DNA of 64,000 bases. Source: Cardiocondyla obscurior. Its lineage: Eukaryota; Arthropoda; Insecta; Hymenoptera; Formicidae. A model generated the notes under the pieces. The model made no database searches and had not been told where the DNA came from. It saw nothing but the letters and a program-made list of their open reading frames with translations. Positions 38,301 to 50,700 of this stretch are shown in pieces. How positions within the stretch are numbered: the stretch's first letter is position 1; each line of letters starts with the position of its first letter. Both the position numbers and the translations under genes were made by a program. The stretch is taken from contig NC_091882.1 of the NCBI RefSeq assembly GCF_019399895.1, forward strand, positions 3,224,001-3,288,000, read 5' to 3'.

Positions 38301-39984
38301 GTTATCTCCTGGCGTTGCGATAACGCGGGAACAATACTTGTCAAGCATTCGAAATGGGCGCACGTACGCGAGGCTCGGATATATGTTTCATTTCCGGGTG
38401 CTGTTGCGAAAGCAGCACTTGTAAATTTAACCGTGTCTCAGAATGTAACACGAGTTGGTTTTATTGTTGAGGAGACTATCTCGCGTGGAATCTGTTTAAA
38501 TCTTCGGCCGTCATTGAGTCGTCAAATCGTAGCTTATTATTATTTTAATTAATTAATAAATTTTTTTTTTTTTTATTAATCCCGCGAATGTATAATATAG
38601 CATTCGACGAAGTTTCTAAAGTTTTTGAGCGTCAAATAGCCATTAAGTTGGCATACTGTAATGTGGCGTGTAATTCGTGTATCGATAACTCGTTACACGG
38701 CTCGGCGAGGAATTCCGAAGCGTGAAATTTCGCGACGACGACACCGCCGCAGCCCTTCAGATGCAACTGTTGCCGCAACCGCCATCGTCGCTTTTATTTG
38801 GTAGATATTTCGCTTCGCAAGATATCGGCCACGACTATAAATCTCTCCGAAGCAGAAAATCGTATCGTAAAATATTGAGATACCCGCATTTCTACATATA
38901 CATATACATATATAACGTAACGTATGTTCTTGCGCATTATTGCTCACTGCTCACTCAAGCACATTCGAGATTATGCGAGTTCAACCGTTCCTAAATCATA
39001 CATGCGATAAACATAATTTATACGTGTCTTACATCAAGCGCATTTGTTACTTCGAACCCGTTCGACTGTAATCTTACAACTTTATATCCCCCGTTCGGTT
39101 TGCATTAAACTACGCATAAGATACTTATGCAGAGAGCAAAGTTCCTTTCGTCCGTTACGGCATCGATTCGATTAATGGACGGGTCAATAATTAATTAATG
39201 GATAAGTAAAAGGATTGAATATCTAGGAAAGTACTTTGCGCAAATGTACTCGAACTATACGGGACGCTTGTAACAGTTCGGGAACCGAAACTAAAATTTC
39301 ACCGAAAATTCTGTTAATTTAATTAATCTCTTTCACGTGAAAAGTTTTACGGAAATATTACGATATTAAAATGTCTCGTGTTTTCTTTCACAAAACGGAC
39401 GAATTTAAACAGTCTCGCGTATCATGATATGCACACATGACAACCGCAGAGCTTCACGGCCGAGACCCCGGGTGGGTCTCTTATGTTGCACAATTTCTAC
39501 AGCTTCCAAAAGCACACGCGTATTTCTATAAAGTTATTGTAATGCCAGCATAAATGTAATATGCGTTCTTGTGACGAAAATGCATGCACGAGGCTACCTT
39601 ATTGTCGACTGACGCGACGTCGACTTGAGTGAATTCCGGGCCGAGGAATTCCAGTCGTGAGGTACCGCAAAACTTTTCAACGGAACTCTCATTTTACGGT
39701 TTTATGGGCAAATAAAGTGTAAAGTTCATTTGCGAATTTTCCAAATTACGCTTATCATCGCGATGCGCGAACTTATTTGAAATAAAATTAATGAACAGCA
39801 GCATATTTGTGTTTTTCTTTTTCTTTTTCCTTTTCTCTTTTTATTCTCAACGGAGGTAGTATTGTATATTGTTAGTAATATTTTATGTGAATATTTATTT
39901 TCTTTTTTTTTTGCCTGCCAACATTGCGACGAGGTTAAATTAGCACGATTTATTATGTTTCATATTTTGAATGCTTCTGTTTAC

Positions 39985-40008
39985 AAATCCATTAATATTA
40001 ATGGATTT
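39985..40008. repeat. 24-bp perfect palindrome with nested ATTA/TAAT cores
   Basis: The half-site is AAATCCATTAAT, followed directly by its exact reverse complement. The centre holds ATTAATATTAAT, i.e. several ATTA/TAAT cores of the kind homeodomain proteins bind. It lies 1.2 kb upstream of the first Ig exon. Function is inference. Confidence 0.85.
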
Positions 40009-41216
40009 TGTAATAAATAGTGAAAATACCTTTCTGATATTATTGAAAATTGTTGCTACTAATTAGCACAAATATTGTATCGCGTCGCGCTCTGTAAAAG
40101 ATCAAAGGCTACGGATCCATTAATCGTAACGTAAACGACATTGCTATTAGTGCGGATCGAAAAATTTCTATCGATGGATAAGGAACTATTAAAACGCAAT
40201 ACGCCAACGGATTATTCATAAATCTTTGTGGGAGATAAAAAGGAGAAGGTTACTCGATAAAATAATCTGCATTATTGTCAGAAATTCTTGTCGAGCAACG
40301 AGTGATAGAAAGTGTCGCGAACCGTGTTTAAGAATCTACTTTAATGATTAATTTTTTTAATACCCGAATTAATTTTATTGCCGATTGTTCTTTTAATATC
40401 TGCGAGAATTATAGTTTCACAAATCGATAACATGTTTGAAAAAGGTTTATATATATATTTTTTTTTTAATCGTATTAAAATATAATCTTGTTATATTAAA
40501 TAATAATATCATGTAACATCTACGAGAAAATAATATTCCACATTTCTACAGGATTATTAGCATTAGAATTACAATTTGCTATCGCCACGGCAGTTGTAAA
40601 CGAACGAAATCTAAAAATGCTAAACTTCAGACGAGAAATATGGTTTTTAGAATCTGAAATATATTTATATGAATAGTTTTAACTTTGAATAAAGAGGGAA
40701 ACGAAAAAACACGCATATATTTTTGTAATGTATTCTGTGACGGTGAAATATTGCGTTAAAAGATTACGCTGCATTTAAATTATGCAGATCCTTCGAGGTG
40801 GCATAAATCCACGAAAACAACGTCACCGCAAAATTTTATAGGTAGGCAAAAATATATATGCCGCTTGATGTCTCTATTAACGTTAAATAATCATGAGGAA
40901 TCGCACGAGGCTTGAATATCTCGCGGTGAAAAATCGGGTGCGCGCTGAAACCCGGGGATTGGTAAAATATGAAGTTACGATATCTGAAAATCTTGCTGGT
41001 AATACCAGAAGGAGGCTCTCGACGCCTCTCTCGAGGGGTTTGAGGGTCCGTTGCGCGGAGCCGTTTAAAAAAGATAAAAAAAAAAAAACGAAAGAAAAGA
41101 AAAAACAAAAAGAGATCCATAATTCTTTGTTATCGGACGATTTTCTCTTTGCTTCATTATTCTTCGTTTGCGCAACGAATGCTTTTCTGAATGAGAGACA
41201 TCGATGTGTGTTTCAG

Positions 41217-41349
41217 TACCCGTGGAGTCGATACAGGGAGTGGCGGGTCAGAGGACGAACCTACCGTGTAACATACAGCCCCGCGAATCGAATGACGCCG
41301 TCTCTATGGTGCTCTGGTTCAAAGAGGACAGCGGCGAACCTCTGTACAG
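41217..41349 (+). CDS. Sidestep-family protein, first half of the V-type Ig domain
   Basis: This exon starts in phase 1 and ends in phase 2, encoding residues 40-83 plus two bases of codon 84. The order is I-P-V-E-S-I-Q-G-V-A-G-Q, then strand B with L-P-C-N-I (Cys57, the first disulfide cysteine). After a short loop comes strand C, V-L-W-F-K, with the invariant Trp73, then E-D-S-G-E-P-L-Y. The combination of G-V-A-G, L-P-C-N-I, V-L-W-F-K and G-E-P-L-Y is characteristic of the first Ig domain of Sidestep proteins. The acceptor is TGTGTTTCAG and the donor CAG/GTAAGC. A longer open frame overlapping it from 40893 is in the wrong frame and gives no Ig features. Confidence 0.92.
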
Positions 41350-41812
41350 GTAAGCCACATTGATATTTATGAACGATAGCCCCCAGAGCGCTCGTTCGCT
41401 CGATCTCGGCGCGAATCTCTATAGCGCCATAGATTTCTAAGCGGACTTAACCGTTCGAAGAACCTGGAAGAGCCCGCCGTAACGCGGATAGCCCTGCGAG
41501 CCGCGTAACTTAAATAGCTATCTCAACGATATAAAAAATATTTTCTTCGTGTAATTTATTAAAAAAGTTAGATCTTTCTTTATTTTTATAATAAATATAT
41601 TTTCGTAATTGTCGCGATGCTAATTTTACATTTTATTATTATTGCGAAAATAAGCAGGCGTTACGAAATGAAACCATCGACGTAAATTTGACGGATATTA
41701 TTTGCGAGGTTTTCGAAATGCAAAATTAGATAACGGCTACGTCGCGGTCTGCCTATGTAAAATTCTTTTGTCTTGCAAGAAGACACGCGTTACGTATGCG
41801 TCGTCAAGGCGA

Positions 41813-41950
41813 TTGTGCATGCATGACGTTGCAGTGCATATGTCGTTTTGATTTTCTCACCGTGACATCACAGAAAGAGTCACGCCAGTCACGAAATAAC
41901 GTCGTTATCGAGTAAACGTCACGAGTCATTTGCGTCACGTTACGATCGCG
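41813..41950. promoter_or_regulatory. Cluster of TGAC/GTCA elements downstream of the first Ig exon
   Basis: Within about 140 bases there are ATGACGTTG, GTGACATCAC, GAGTCACGCCAGTCACG, AACGTCACGAGTCA and GCGTCACG. TGACG and TGA(C/G)TCA-like sites are typical of bZIP factors such as CREB and AP-1. The clustering close to an exon suggests an intronic enhancer. This rests on motif resemblance alone. Confidence 0.25.
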
Positions 41951-44724
41951 TATCAAATTGCGGAATAAAACGATAATTTGCAATAACTTCGTTCGGGTTA
42001 TTACCGCGACGGCATTGTCCGGTCTTTATTGATATTGCTGTGTCAAGTGGCGATCGTGATATTACTCGTTTTAATATGGATATTTGGCGGAACGTTGTTT
42101 GAGCGCCGTCGCCGGAGAACGCATCTCCGATCGGAATTTTACATGAAAATAATTTAGTAGTTAATTAAATTCACCGGGTAAATTTAATGCTATCGACATT
42201 TCATATGATCTAACTTCTTGTATTGACACATGTCGAATGTGTCGGTCTCGATTCCAGCTGCGGGTATATCAATAATCATCAATACCGTTAACTACCTATT
42301 TTGAATTAAATTTAATTTAGCAAATCTCCATCATCATTATTAAAACAACATTTCTGCATTTTCTCGTTTCGTACTTCGCAACTACGTCTAATGACATTTC
42401 TTGCAAAAAAAAAAAAAAAAAAAAAACCCATTTTAAAAATAATAGAAACGAGCGAGCTGTTGAAATATTTTTACATTATTTCGTCGTTTCGTTCTCGAGT
42501 TCTAGATATCTCACTTGTTTCTTTGTCCCTACGGCACACGTGGGAAAAAAAAATTATTATTTTAGCCAGTATCAATAATAAGTACCTGTAATTTTTAACC
42601 GTCTCTTTAGTCTTTTGCGAATATAAATCTTTTATGTCTGTATGCGTGACAGAGAAAGAAATAGCAGTTTAAGCTTCAGGGATTTGGGATACGATAGCTC
42701 GCGCTTTACCCTTCGATTTTCATGTTTTCGATCTCGTTGCTTGTATATCCTGTTAGTTCGCCGTTTCTGGTACGTCGTCGCGATGTACGTAAAAATAAAA
42801 AATAAAAAAACCTCGAATACGAGTAGACTACGATGAGGCAAGGATTTCGTTAAGCCGCAAATCGGCCTCACATTCCATCTGTTATACGTTACTTCGTTTG
42901 ACAGCCAATTCGATCTACGAAAATATCGTCTTTATTGAGCAACCCCATAAAATCCAGATCACCGTTCGAGCTTGAAAGCACCCTGCGTTTTTATCGCGAA
43001 AAACACTTCTGTGTTCCATGCCCCGCCCGCGGAATTTATCCCGTAACACGTGCATTTTTATTTATTTACCGTTGCGTTTGATGGCTAATAAAATTACAAA
43101 GATTTCTTTGTTGTTGTTATCCGCTTCAACTCTGAGAAATTGCTTTGCCGGGTAACTGTTTTACAACCGAAACGAATTTGTGCGCGGGGTTAAAGTTTTG
43201 CGATATCAGACCAATAATGTTCTTCAAAGAACCAGAGCTTCTATTTTACTTGATTAATTTATTGAAAATAGTTACTAAATAGTAATTTTAATATATGTGT
43301 ATATATATATTTTTTTTTTTCTTTATTCACGCAACGCATACAATTTCGTCCAATTTTCTTAATACTTTGGCGAAAATAAAAAATAAAAAAACGCGGGAGG
43401 GTTTTGCTTTAAACGTTTTTCCCTTGTAAAACCGAATACGCGATTATATGCGGAAAAACGAGCTTTTGAAAAAGAGTGTATGCCGAACGGTCGTAGCGTT
43501 ATTATTGGATTTCATACCTACAGAACTGCGAGTTGAGAGAGTCGACTCGGGCGAAAAGCACCGGCAGTGCTGTAAACAGATTTCTCCGACAGCGTGATTG
43601 CAGCTGCATCGCCGTAAATAGCGTTTCTTGCACGACCGCGAATTTCTTTTCGTTGTGACATTATCGAGTTACACAGAGTACCACGTTTTGCATAACGCGG
43701 CGGGACCGTCGAGAGCAGTTCGCATAAATTTCGATGGACGGCCGAGAATATTGCGCTTTATTTAATTCGGCGAGTTATTAACATCGTTACGGAAAGTGTC
43801 CGGATTCGATTTTTCTCGCGAATACTTTGCCGACGGTGAACATAACGTGAATCTTATTTTGAGCGCACTTTGTAGACGACTCTCGGACGAGTCTCGACGA
43901 AATTTCGACGTAACTTGCACGTAAAAAAAAAAAAATTCTTTATACGGCATTCTCATATTTCTAAACATCGGTCGGACGTCCGGCGAAGATCCTTTTCAAC
44001 CGAGTTTACCGATGAACGTAACTCGCTCGGGACAAGACGGGGGAGACAGAAAATTGTGATCCGAGCGAAAGAGAAACTGCATCCCGTTTGAAGGAGCCGC
44101 GGTTTTATCTCGGCGACGATATTTTAGTTTTAACGGTATACAATTGCGGTGTTCCGTGTCGTCGTAAAATGTTGCCGCGGAATCGTCGCGGCAGTAAGCG
44201 CCACGAAAACGGGTTTTCCAAAACCATTCTTCGTCCGCGCGGCGGCGGATCATTTCCTTGTGGAGATGCGGAGCTTTAAATTCTCTTTAAAGTCCCGACG
44301 TTTGCCGAACGAGCTGCGTTTACTACGAGCGAACGCTCTTTCGCGAATAAAATGATACACTGACCTACTAAAAGGGCGCGAGCTGTGTACATTCCCGGAT
44401 AATGTATGATTCGCGATAAAAATATTAGGATTTATAGGCGAGCCGTACTCGAGAGAGAGGAAAAAAAAATTGAAAAAAAAAAAAATTACAACGCTTTCCT
44501 GACGTTCACACAAATCAAAGCATCGTTTCCATATCCCACGTTATTTATTGCCCCTGCAATGATTATTCTCTTTTACATTTTTATATCAATATAGATGAAC
44601 CAAATTTGCCGCGCGGCTATTAATTTCAACATTCATTCGTATCGCACTGATAATTTGAAATCCATACGCAGATTACGCGCAGATTTATTATTAGATTGAA
44701 TTTCTATTATTTGTAACATTCCAA

Positions 44725-44740
44725 TTATATATATATATAT
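44725..44740. repeat. AT dinucleotide microsatellite
   Basis: A run of eight AT units, then GTATGG. Confidence 0.8.
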
Positions 44741-47700
44741 GTATGGTATTTATTTTTACAAAGCCGTACGTAAGCTTAAACGGAGATGGGATTATCGCAA
44801 TGAATAATCATGATTTGCGATGGGAGAAAAATAAATAGCGCGAGCCCTCCAATTACACGCATCGGTAGATTATATGGCGTAGTCACGCACTTAGCGTCAG
44901 GCGCATCAGCTAACGAGAGAACGCCACTTGGCGAGGGCGCTTAACCATGCGGGATACTCGTCGCGAATGCAAACGGGCGTGCCCTCAACCCCCTTAAACG
45001 CGAGCAACGTGATATCACAGCCAGGACGCAGTTTTACCCCTCCCCCCTCTCCTCCCGTCTTCCCTCCACCGTCCCCGTCCCTTTCATCCTTCGCCGCTCT
45101 GTTCTCGATCTCCAGCGCCCTTTGAAACGAACACGTCGTGATTGCATTTTCGATGACTGCGACGTAGACACGAATTCAATGATCTCACGTTTTACGCAGC
45201 GACGCGCCCTTTTTTCCCTCCCTCCACCGTTCGATAATATCATTTCAACCATCCACGTCGCGGCCGATCGGATAAAATTTCAATTCCTACAGATATCATT
45301 AAATCTTAGATTAATATTTTCATATACAGAGACGTAGCAGAGTTCGAGTGTACAAGTCCAAGTGAATTCAACGATAAAGCTTAGCGGAATTATATCGGGA
45401 TATTTAATCCACGCGAAAGTCCCACTGCCTATCACTATTTTTAATCGAAGAACCGTGAGACGTCTTAATTTTTATTTGATATTAAATCTGTCTTTCGATT
45501 GGGAAAGAAAATATTTCTTTTGAAATTTTCTGAAAAGTATGTAACAATTTTGCAAATGAATTCTTATTCGTAGTGTATTATTAACGAAATTGAACTTCGA
45601 CTTGGCATGGTAATTTTTCAAATTACTTTTCTCGTAATAAATACAAAGTTAATTACCATTCTATTAGAAAATTTAAAGTTAGCTACGATCTTATAGACGC
45701 GAATAATCTATTTTAACGCGTGTTGCTACGGAATTATTTACAATATCATTGGCGAAATTTGTATTAAATGCGCGATCGCGCTTTTGTGCTGAAAATTTCG
45801 CGTTCAGGAATGATAAAAGGCTGATTATGAGGCACGATAATTTATGGCTAATTGTTGGATCGAACAATACGTGTTTATGTGCGATATTATAAAGCCTCGT
45901 CATTACAGCAATAATGCATGTTCTGGACATTACCGATATATTTACTATATCGTAAATATTTATTGATGTATATTTCCCGCCCGGCTACGGAATACCACTC
46001 GTTTAACGCTTAATATGCACATGTACAAAAAGTTTACAGCGGCGAGCGGCCCCCTCGATCGATCGAGCGTGCTCGCGAATTACCCTGTATACGAAAGCTT
46101 GTAAGATAATAACGCGGCACCTCGTAAATCTGCCGGCTAGAAATCCTCCAACGATACCCTCGTCAAGCTCTTCTCATAAAATATTCTTCTGCTACCTAAC
46201 CGCGGCAGTACTATCTTAATCCTTTTTCGCTTCTTCCTCGTTTCGCCTTTGTTAACGGTAATGATTCTCAAAGTGGAGCGTGGCAATTTTTATATTTTTA
46301 TTTTTCATGGATCTGAGTCCGGCGAAGGATAAATTCAGTTAACTTTGGGATAAAAATAAAAATCTTTGCGTGGACTAATTGCATTTGCGTTCGGTATCAT
46401 TATTTTTCCAACCGCGATGGAGACCAGGGCTCGATATCGTATTTAGAACGTTGTCTACCTATGCAAATGTCGTCTATCGCAAGCTTAAAGGGGAGTTTCC
46501 GGCGAGTACACTACACAATCGTGTGTGTACCGTATGTTATTGCAGCCCCCCTCATCGGCGAGGAGCTTTCGCCGAGTTTCCGCGCGCGTGCGAATTCCGC
46601 GTAATTCCTTCTGACGCTGACTGGATCAATTGTGCGGGAGGGAAACTTGGCGAGTTTCGCGGCAGGCAGCTGCGAATGCTCGGGGCTGTCCCTCTTCCCG
46701 TCGAACGAGAAGTGCTGATCGCGCTGACACGCTGATGGGGCTGACATCAGGTGTTAACGCCGTAACTCGCGGCGTCGTCGTTGTGGAAACGATTCTCTCA
46801 ATTGGTGTTCGAATTACGTCAAGTCTACTATTCCATCGGCGACGATGAGCGACAACGTTCTTTCTTAGGGATCATCGCGCCTCTCTTGGCACTGATAAAT
46901 TCGTTTTATCTCTGTTAAAATTGTATTTCGTACAAAATACCGTCTCAACGCGGAAAGAGAGACAGAGAGCAAGAGAGAGACCGGTCGCACGCGAACCCTT
47001 TGCTTGTATATCCCCTTGATAATAAAGAGAACCAAATTTTAAATGACGAGTTTCATTTCTCACTCGTTCCCTGAAAACGTTCTCCCGTCGGTCGATTCGA
47101 AGATAAAAAGTAATTCGTCGCGCCGAATTGACGAAGCTACGGTGATAACACGCGAGGATAGGGCGACGGCGAGATCACTCGCGATCAAAACCATCTCGAT
47201 GAAGAGATTACGAATCTGCCAGCGCGGTCGTCGCCGCCTTGATATATCGACAAGTGACGCCAAGTGTCGCCGGTACCGCAATCAGTTAAACGCAACCTCC
47301 TCCCTCCCCCGGGCGCGGAAACGTTTCCCGATCGACGAGTCAATTGTCCTCCGCTTTCTCATCCCTATTGTGCGGTCGACTTACGTGACATGGACGGATG
47401 AGCGAGTCTGTGTGCGCGTACGTGCAATTTACGCGCGTGAGGCCGCGAATGCACGTGGCCGGATGCGCGAACCACCGGCTGGAATTATCGCGCTATTGTC
47501 CACGTAGTTACGCGACATAATGGCGGATTTCTCGTCGCGATACGCTCGAGCCGGCAAACAGTGCCCGTTCGTTATTGCGCGCGATTTTTCCGCGTCGTTA
47601 TCCTCCCTATTGACGGCGGGCCGCCGGATTAAAATAACTACGCCGACCGGCGCGGAACGAAATCACGGCCGCGCCGAAACAAAGCGGTCATTATCCGGGT

Positions 47701-50700
47701 TATTCCTGAGGTCGATTGCAACAATAATGACGATGGATTAAAATTAAGCGGCCGTCGTATTTTTAAGTGGGAGAAACAACGGCTGGTATTTTAGCGGCAC
47801 GGCGCATCTATGAGAATCGGTAAATAAATTACTCGTCGCTTTTTTTTTTTTTTTTTTTTTAAGGCGATTATAAGCTTTATTAAGCTTTGCCGGGCATTTC
47901 GATGCTGTGTTTATCCCCCTACGTCGTTGGTTGTATCTAATATCGTCGTTTCGCTCGTGAATTATTGAAATTCATAAAACGAGGTAATAAAAGAGCTTAT
48001 TTTACGCATACACGGACGTGAAATTAACAGATAAAATATAGCTACGGTGACGATTGAACTCGACGAACGTGATCGACTTGATCAGCATATTCAGCGTTAG
48101 AGCAATCGGTATTGGAAAGAAAGAGACGTTTAATTCCGTACAGGCCGCGGGACTGAAGTGCAGGAGTTAATTCTGTCTAGCGAGCGAAGACGTTGTCGAT
48201 ACCGCGGTCCAACCACACTCGTTCCTCGACCACTGGCGAATTCCAATGGCCGCTACCACTGCGGAGCGACCGCAGCGAGTCTACGAGCACCGGTGCGCGA
48301 CATAGATTTTGCCATAACCGAGATGGGAATAGATACCAAAGTGTAATCGTATAAGCTTCTCCTAACCATTGAACTTAAGGAACTCCTAATTGATTACAGG
48401 CTACGACGTCGGTGGAAACGTAATGAAAATCATAACTCGTCACGCTTGGAAACCACTACGCGAAACGCTCGGCGTAAAGTTTGAAAGAAAACAACGTCGT
48501 TAAATTCAGATCATTCCCTCCCGAAAAAGATATATTATCGCGTAATAATAATTGATAAAACCAGTCGATAAAACGGGACGTGAATCGATTGTTCTCGCGC
48601 GAGCGGCAGAATTAATCGGTCGTAAAATCGGACCGCGAAAGATAGACATCGTCACCGGATCTAACACTAATTAGGTGTGAAACGCGGCAGCAACGGCAGC
48701 GATGTCATAAGCGCGCGTGTATGCGGAGAAATCAATAGACGACAAAGCGGCGGGGGCTATCGCCGATCGCAGTTTCATTCGGCGAATCTGTTAGCTGAAA
48801 TTGCTACAAAGACGCATTAATGGATGCAGTTGCGTCATTGAAGTTCGGGCGGGCGCGGCGAGTGGGTGCCAATCCCGGGCCCGGGTCCAGGTATTTAGTC
48901 ATCATTGCGGTGCCGACCGCATTCGGCTCTCGCGCTGGTCCACCGTCGAACCACCCCCGAGATTCAGCGATAACTGAGAATGGTTGGCCATAGGAGCATT
49001 GAAATCGCTCGTCCTGATGATCCACCGTAACTACCGGCAGATGGATATGGGGAATCGGCCTGACCATTTGGCCGGTCGGCGACCTCGTTTACAGTTGCGG
49101 CCGCGATATCGTTGCGGTTTCTATTCGGCCGTGGTGCGAGCGCGCGTTTCCTACGTCTAATAAATGATGTCAATCCCGGGGTAAAGCCGATACTATGCCC
49201 GGCGCGGCGCGTTCGATAAATCATACGGCCTGACCGTCCGCGATCGTATCAAGTATTTGCAATTTGCGATATCATAACCCTGCGCTCTTCCCCCCCTCCG
49301 TCCCCTCGTTTCCTTCCCGCCACCCCCGACCGCTTAGTACGAAATTAATTCCCGGCCTCCGACCGCAAATGATGTAGCGACCTATTTGCTCGCGCTCGCG
49401 GAACCGGCTCGCCGTACACCGGGTCGGTCTTTCGTTTGCGCATTTAACTTCGATGCATGCTGAAGCGTGTTAAAATCGAGATCGACGTTCCGCGTCCATT
49501 AACTCACTCAGGGTTGTTTAATTGACGTTTCGAAAGTCGAGCAGTCTCGACTGAGGAACCCGGGGACTGATAATCGACAGGAGACGTCCGCCGCACTCGC
49601 GGATCGAGGGCCTCGAGCTACGAGAATCGAAGGCTCGCGCGAACGCTTCCCGGGATTTCTACCTTCGAAAAGATGTACGGACGCCGCGGGCAGCTGGACG
49701 TGTAATCTTTCGCGTTTTCTTTCGCCGTAAACCGGCCGTATACCGACGATGGTTCGTATCAGCGATTCCTTTGGAAATACAATTGACGTTTCGCATGCGG
49801 GATCGACGGGAGTCGAGCGTGAGAAAAGCGGACGTCGCTCTCGCTCTCTCGCACGTTCTCGCGGTACCGTCAACTTTTTCGCCACATTTCCCATTCGATA
49901 AACGTTAAATGCAGCCCGGGCTTGACGCGCATTACGGAAGCGCACGTCAACCTGCCCGAACGCGAGATCGATTCTTTCGCTCTCGCATAATGCCGCGCTC
50001 GTGCGCGATCTGACAGTCCTGCCTTCCTCTTTTTCCATATACGTATATTTTAACACGCGCGGGGCCGCGCCGATGAACAGCTGGCAAGGATTCAAACGTG
50101 TTTATCCCGGGGTTTCACCACGAGCATTTTAACCGAACAGCGAAATGACGGGAAAAATAGTGCGGTGCGCGAAATTTTGCGCGAATACGGCGCAGCGATA
50201 CGCGCTTACGCATGTGTGTGCGTATGTTTGCCTCCGTCGTGTGTTCATGCGCGGTTTGCACGCGATATTTCACGTGAAACACGAAAACCGCAGCTCGCCC
50301 TGGTTCGAAAGCAAAAGTCACGCGTTTCATCGAACGCTGATGGCTCTTGGATACGCGGGCACAATAGAATTGCTCTCTCTTTTTTTTTCCCTCCCGGATT
50401 TTTTTTTTTTTCTTTTATTTATATTTTTTTTATTGCTATTTGTAGCGCGTTCAACCGAGTTCCAAACGCCGCTATTACCGCGTGCTAATATACAGAGGCG
50501 GTACCTTTTATTTTGCGACACTTCGAAATTCGATTGTGATTCTAATATCGGAGCGTCATTCCGATTAACAATACTACGTGAACGTGGCCCGTTGAATTTT
50601 ACCGTTTCAAGGAGAATCGAATTTTCAACTTGGCGAACCTTTACGACGCGCAGCGCAGAAGCAAGACGATTATAGAGTAATTGAATGTCATGTCAATCGG

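Larger units (their letters stand above)
20450..41216 (+). other. Intron 1 of the sidestep-family gene, about 20.8 kb
   Basis: It runs from GTAAGT at 20450 to the acceptor GATGTGTGTTTCAG ending at 41216. Contents include CT/GA microsatellites (22094-22146, 27467-27480, 29347-29395, 30621-30669, 34520-34544, 35294-35318), many poly-A/T runs, a folded inverted repeat (24072-24151) and a 24-bp perfect palindrome (39985-40008). There are CpG-rich patches such as 29450-29830, 30340-31130 and 33900-35260. No nested gene with splice or domain support was found on either strand. Very long first introns are usual in insect neuronal surface-protein genes. Confidence 0.75.

Noticed and set aside
40893..41363. 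156-codon + strand open frame over the first Ig exon
   Set aside because: It reads the exon in the wrong frame, runs through the splice donor and includes a poly-lysine stretch. The Ig signature appears only in another frame.
47043..47507. 154-codon open frame on the + strand
   Set aside because: Basic, arginine-rich translation without domains in a CpG-rich intron block, typical of chance frames there.
49508..50095. 195-codon open frame on the minus strand
   Set aside because: It lies in CpG-dense DNA where stop codons are rare. The translation is arginine/serine-rich with an R-E-R-A-R-E-R-E low-complexity run and no recognisable domain, and there is no splice or promoter support.
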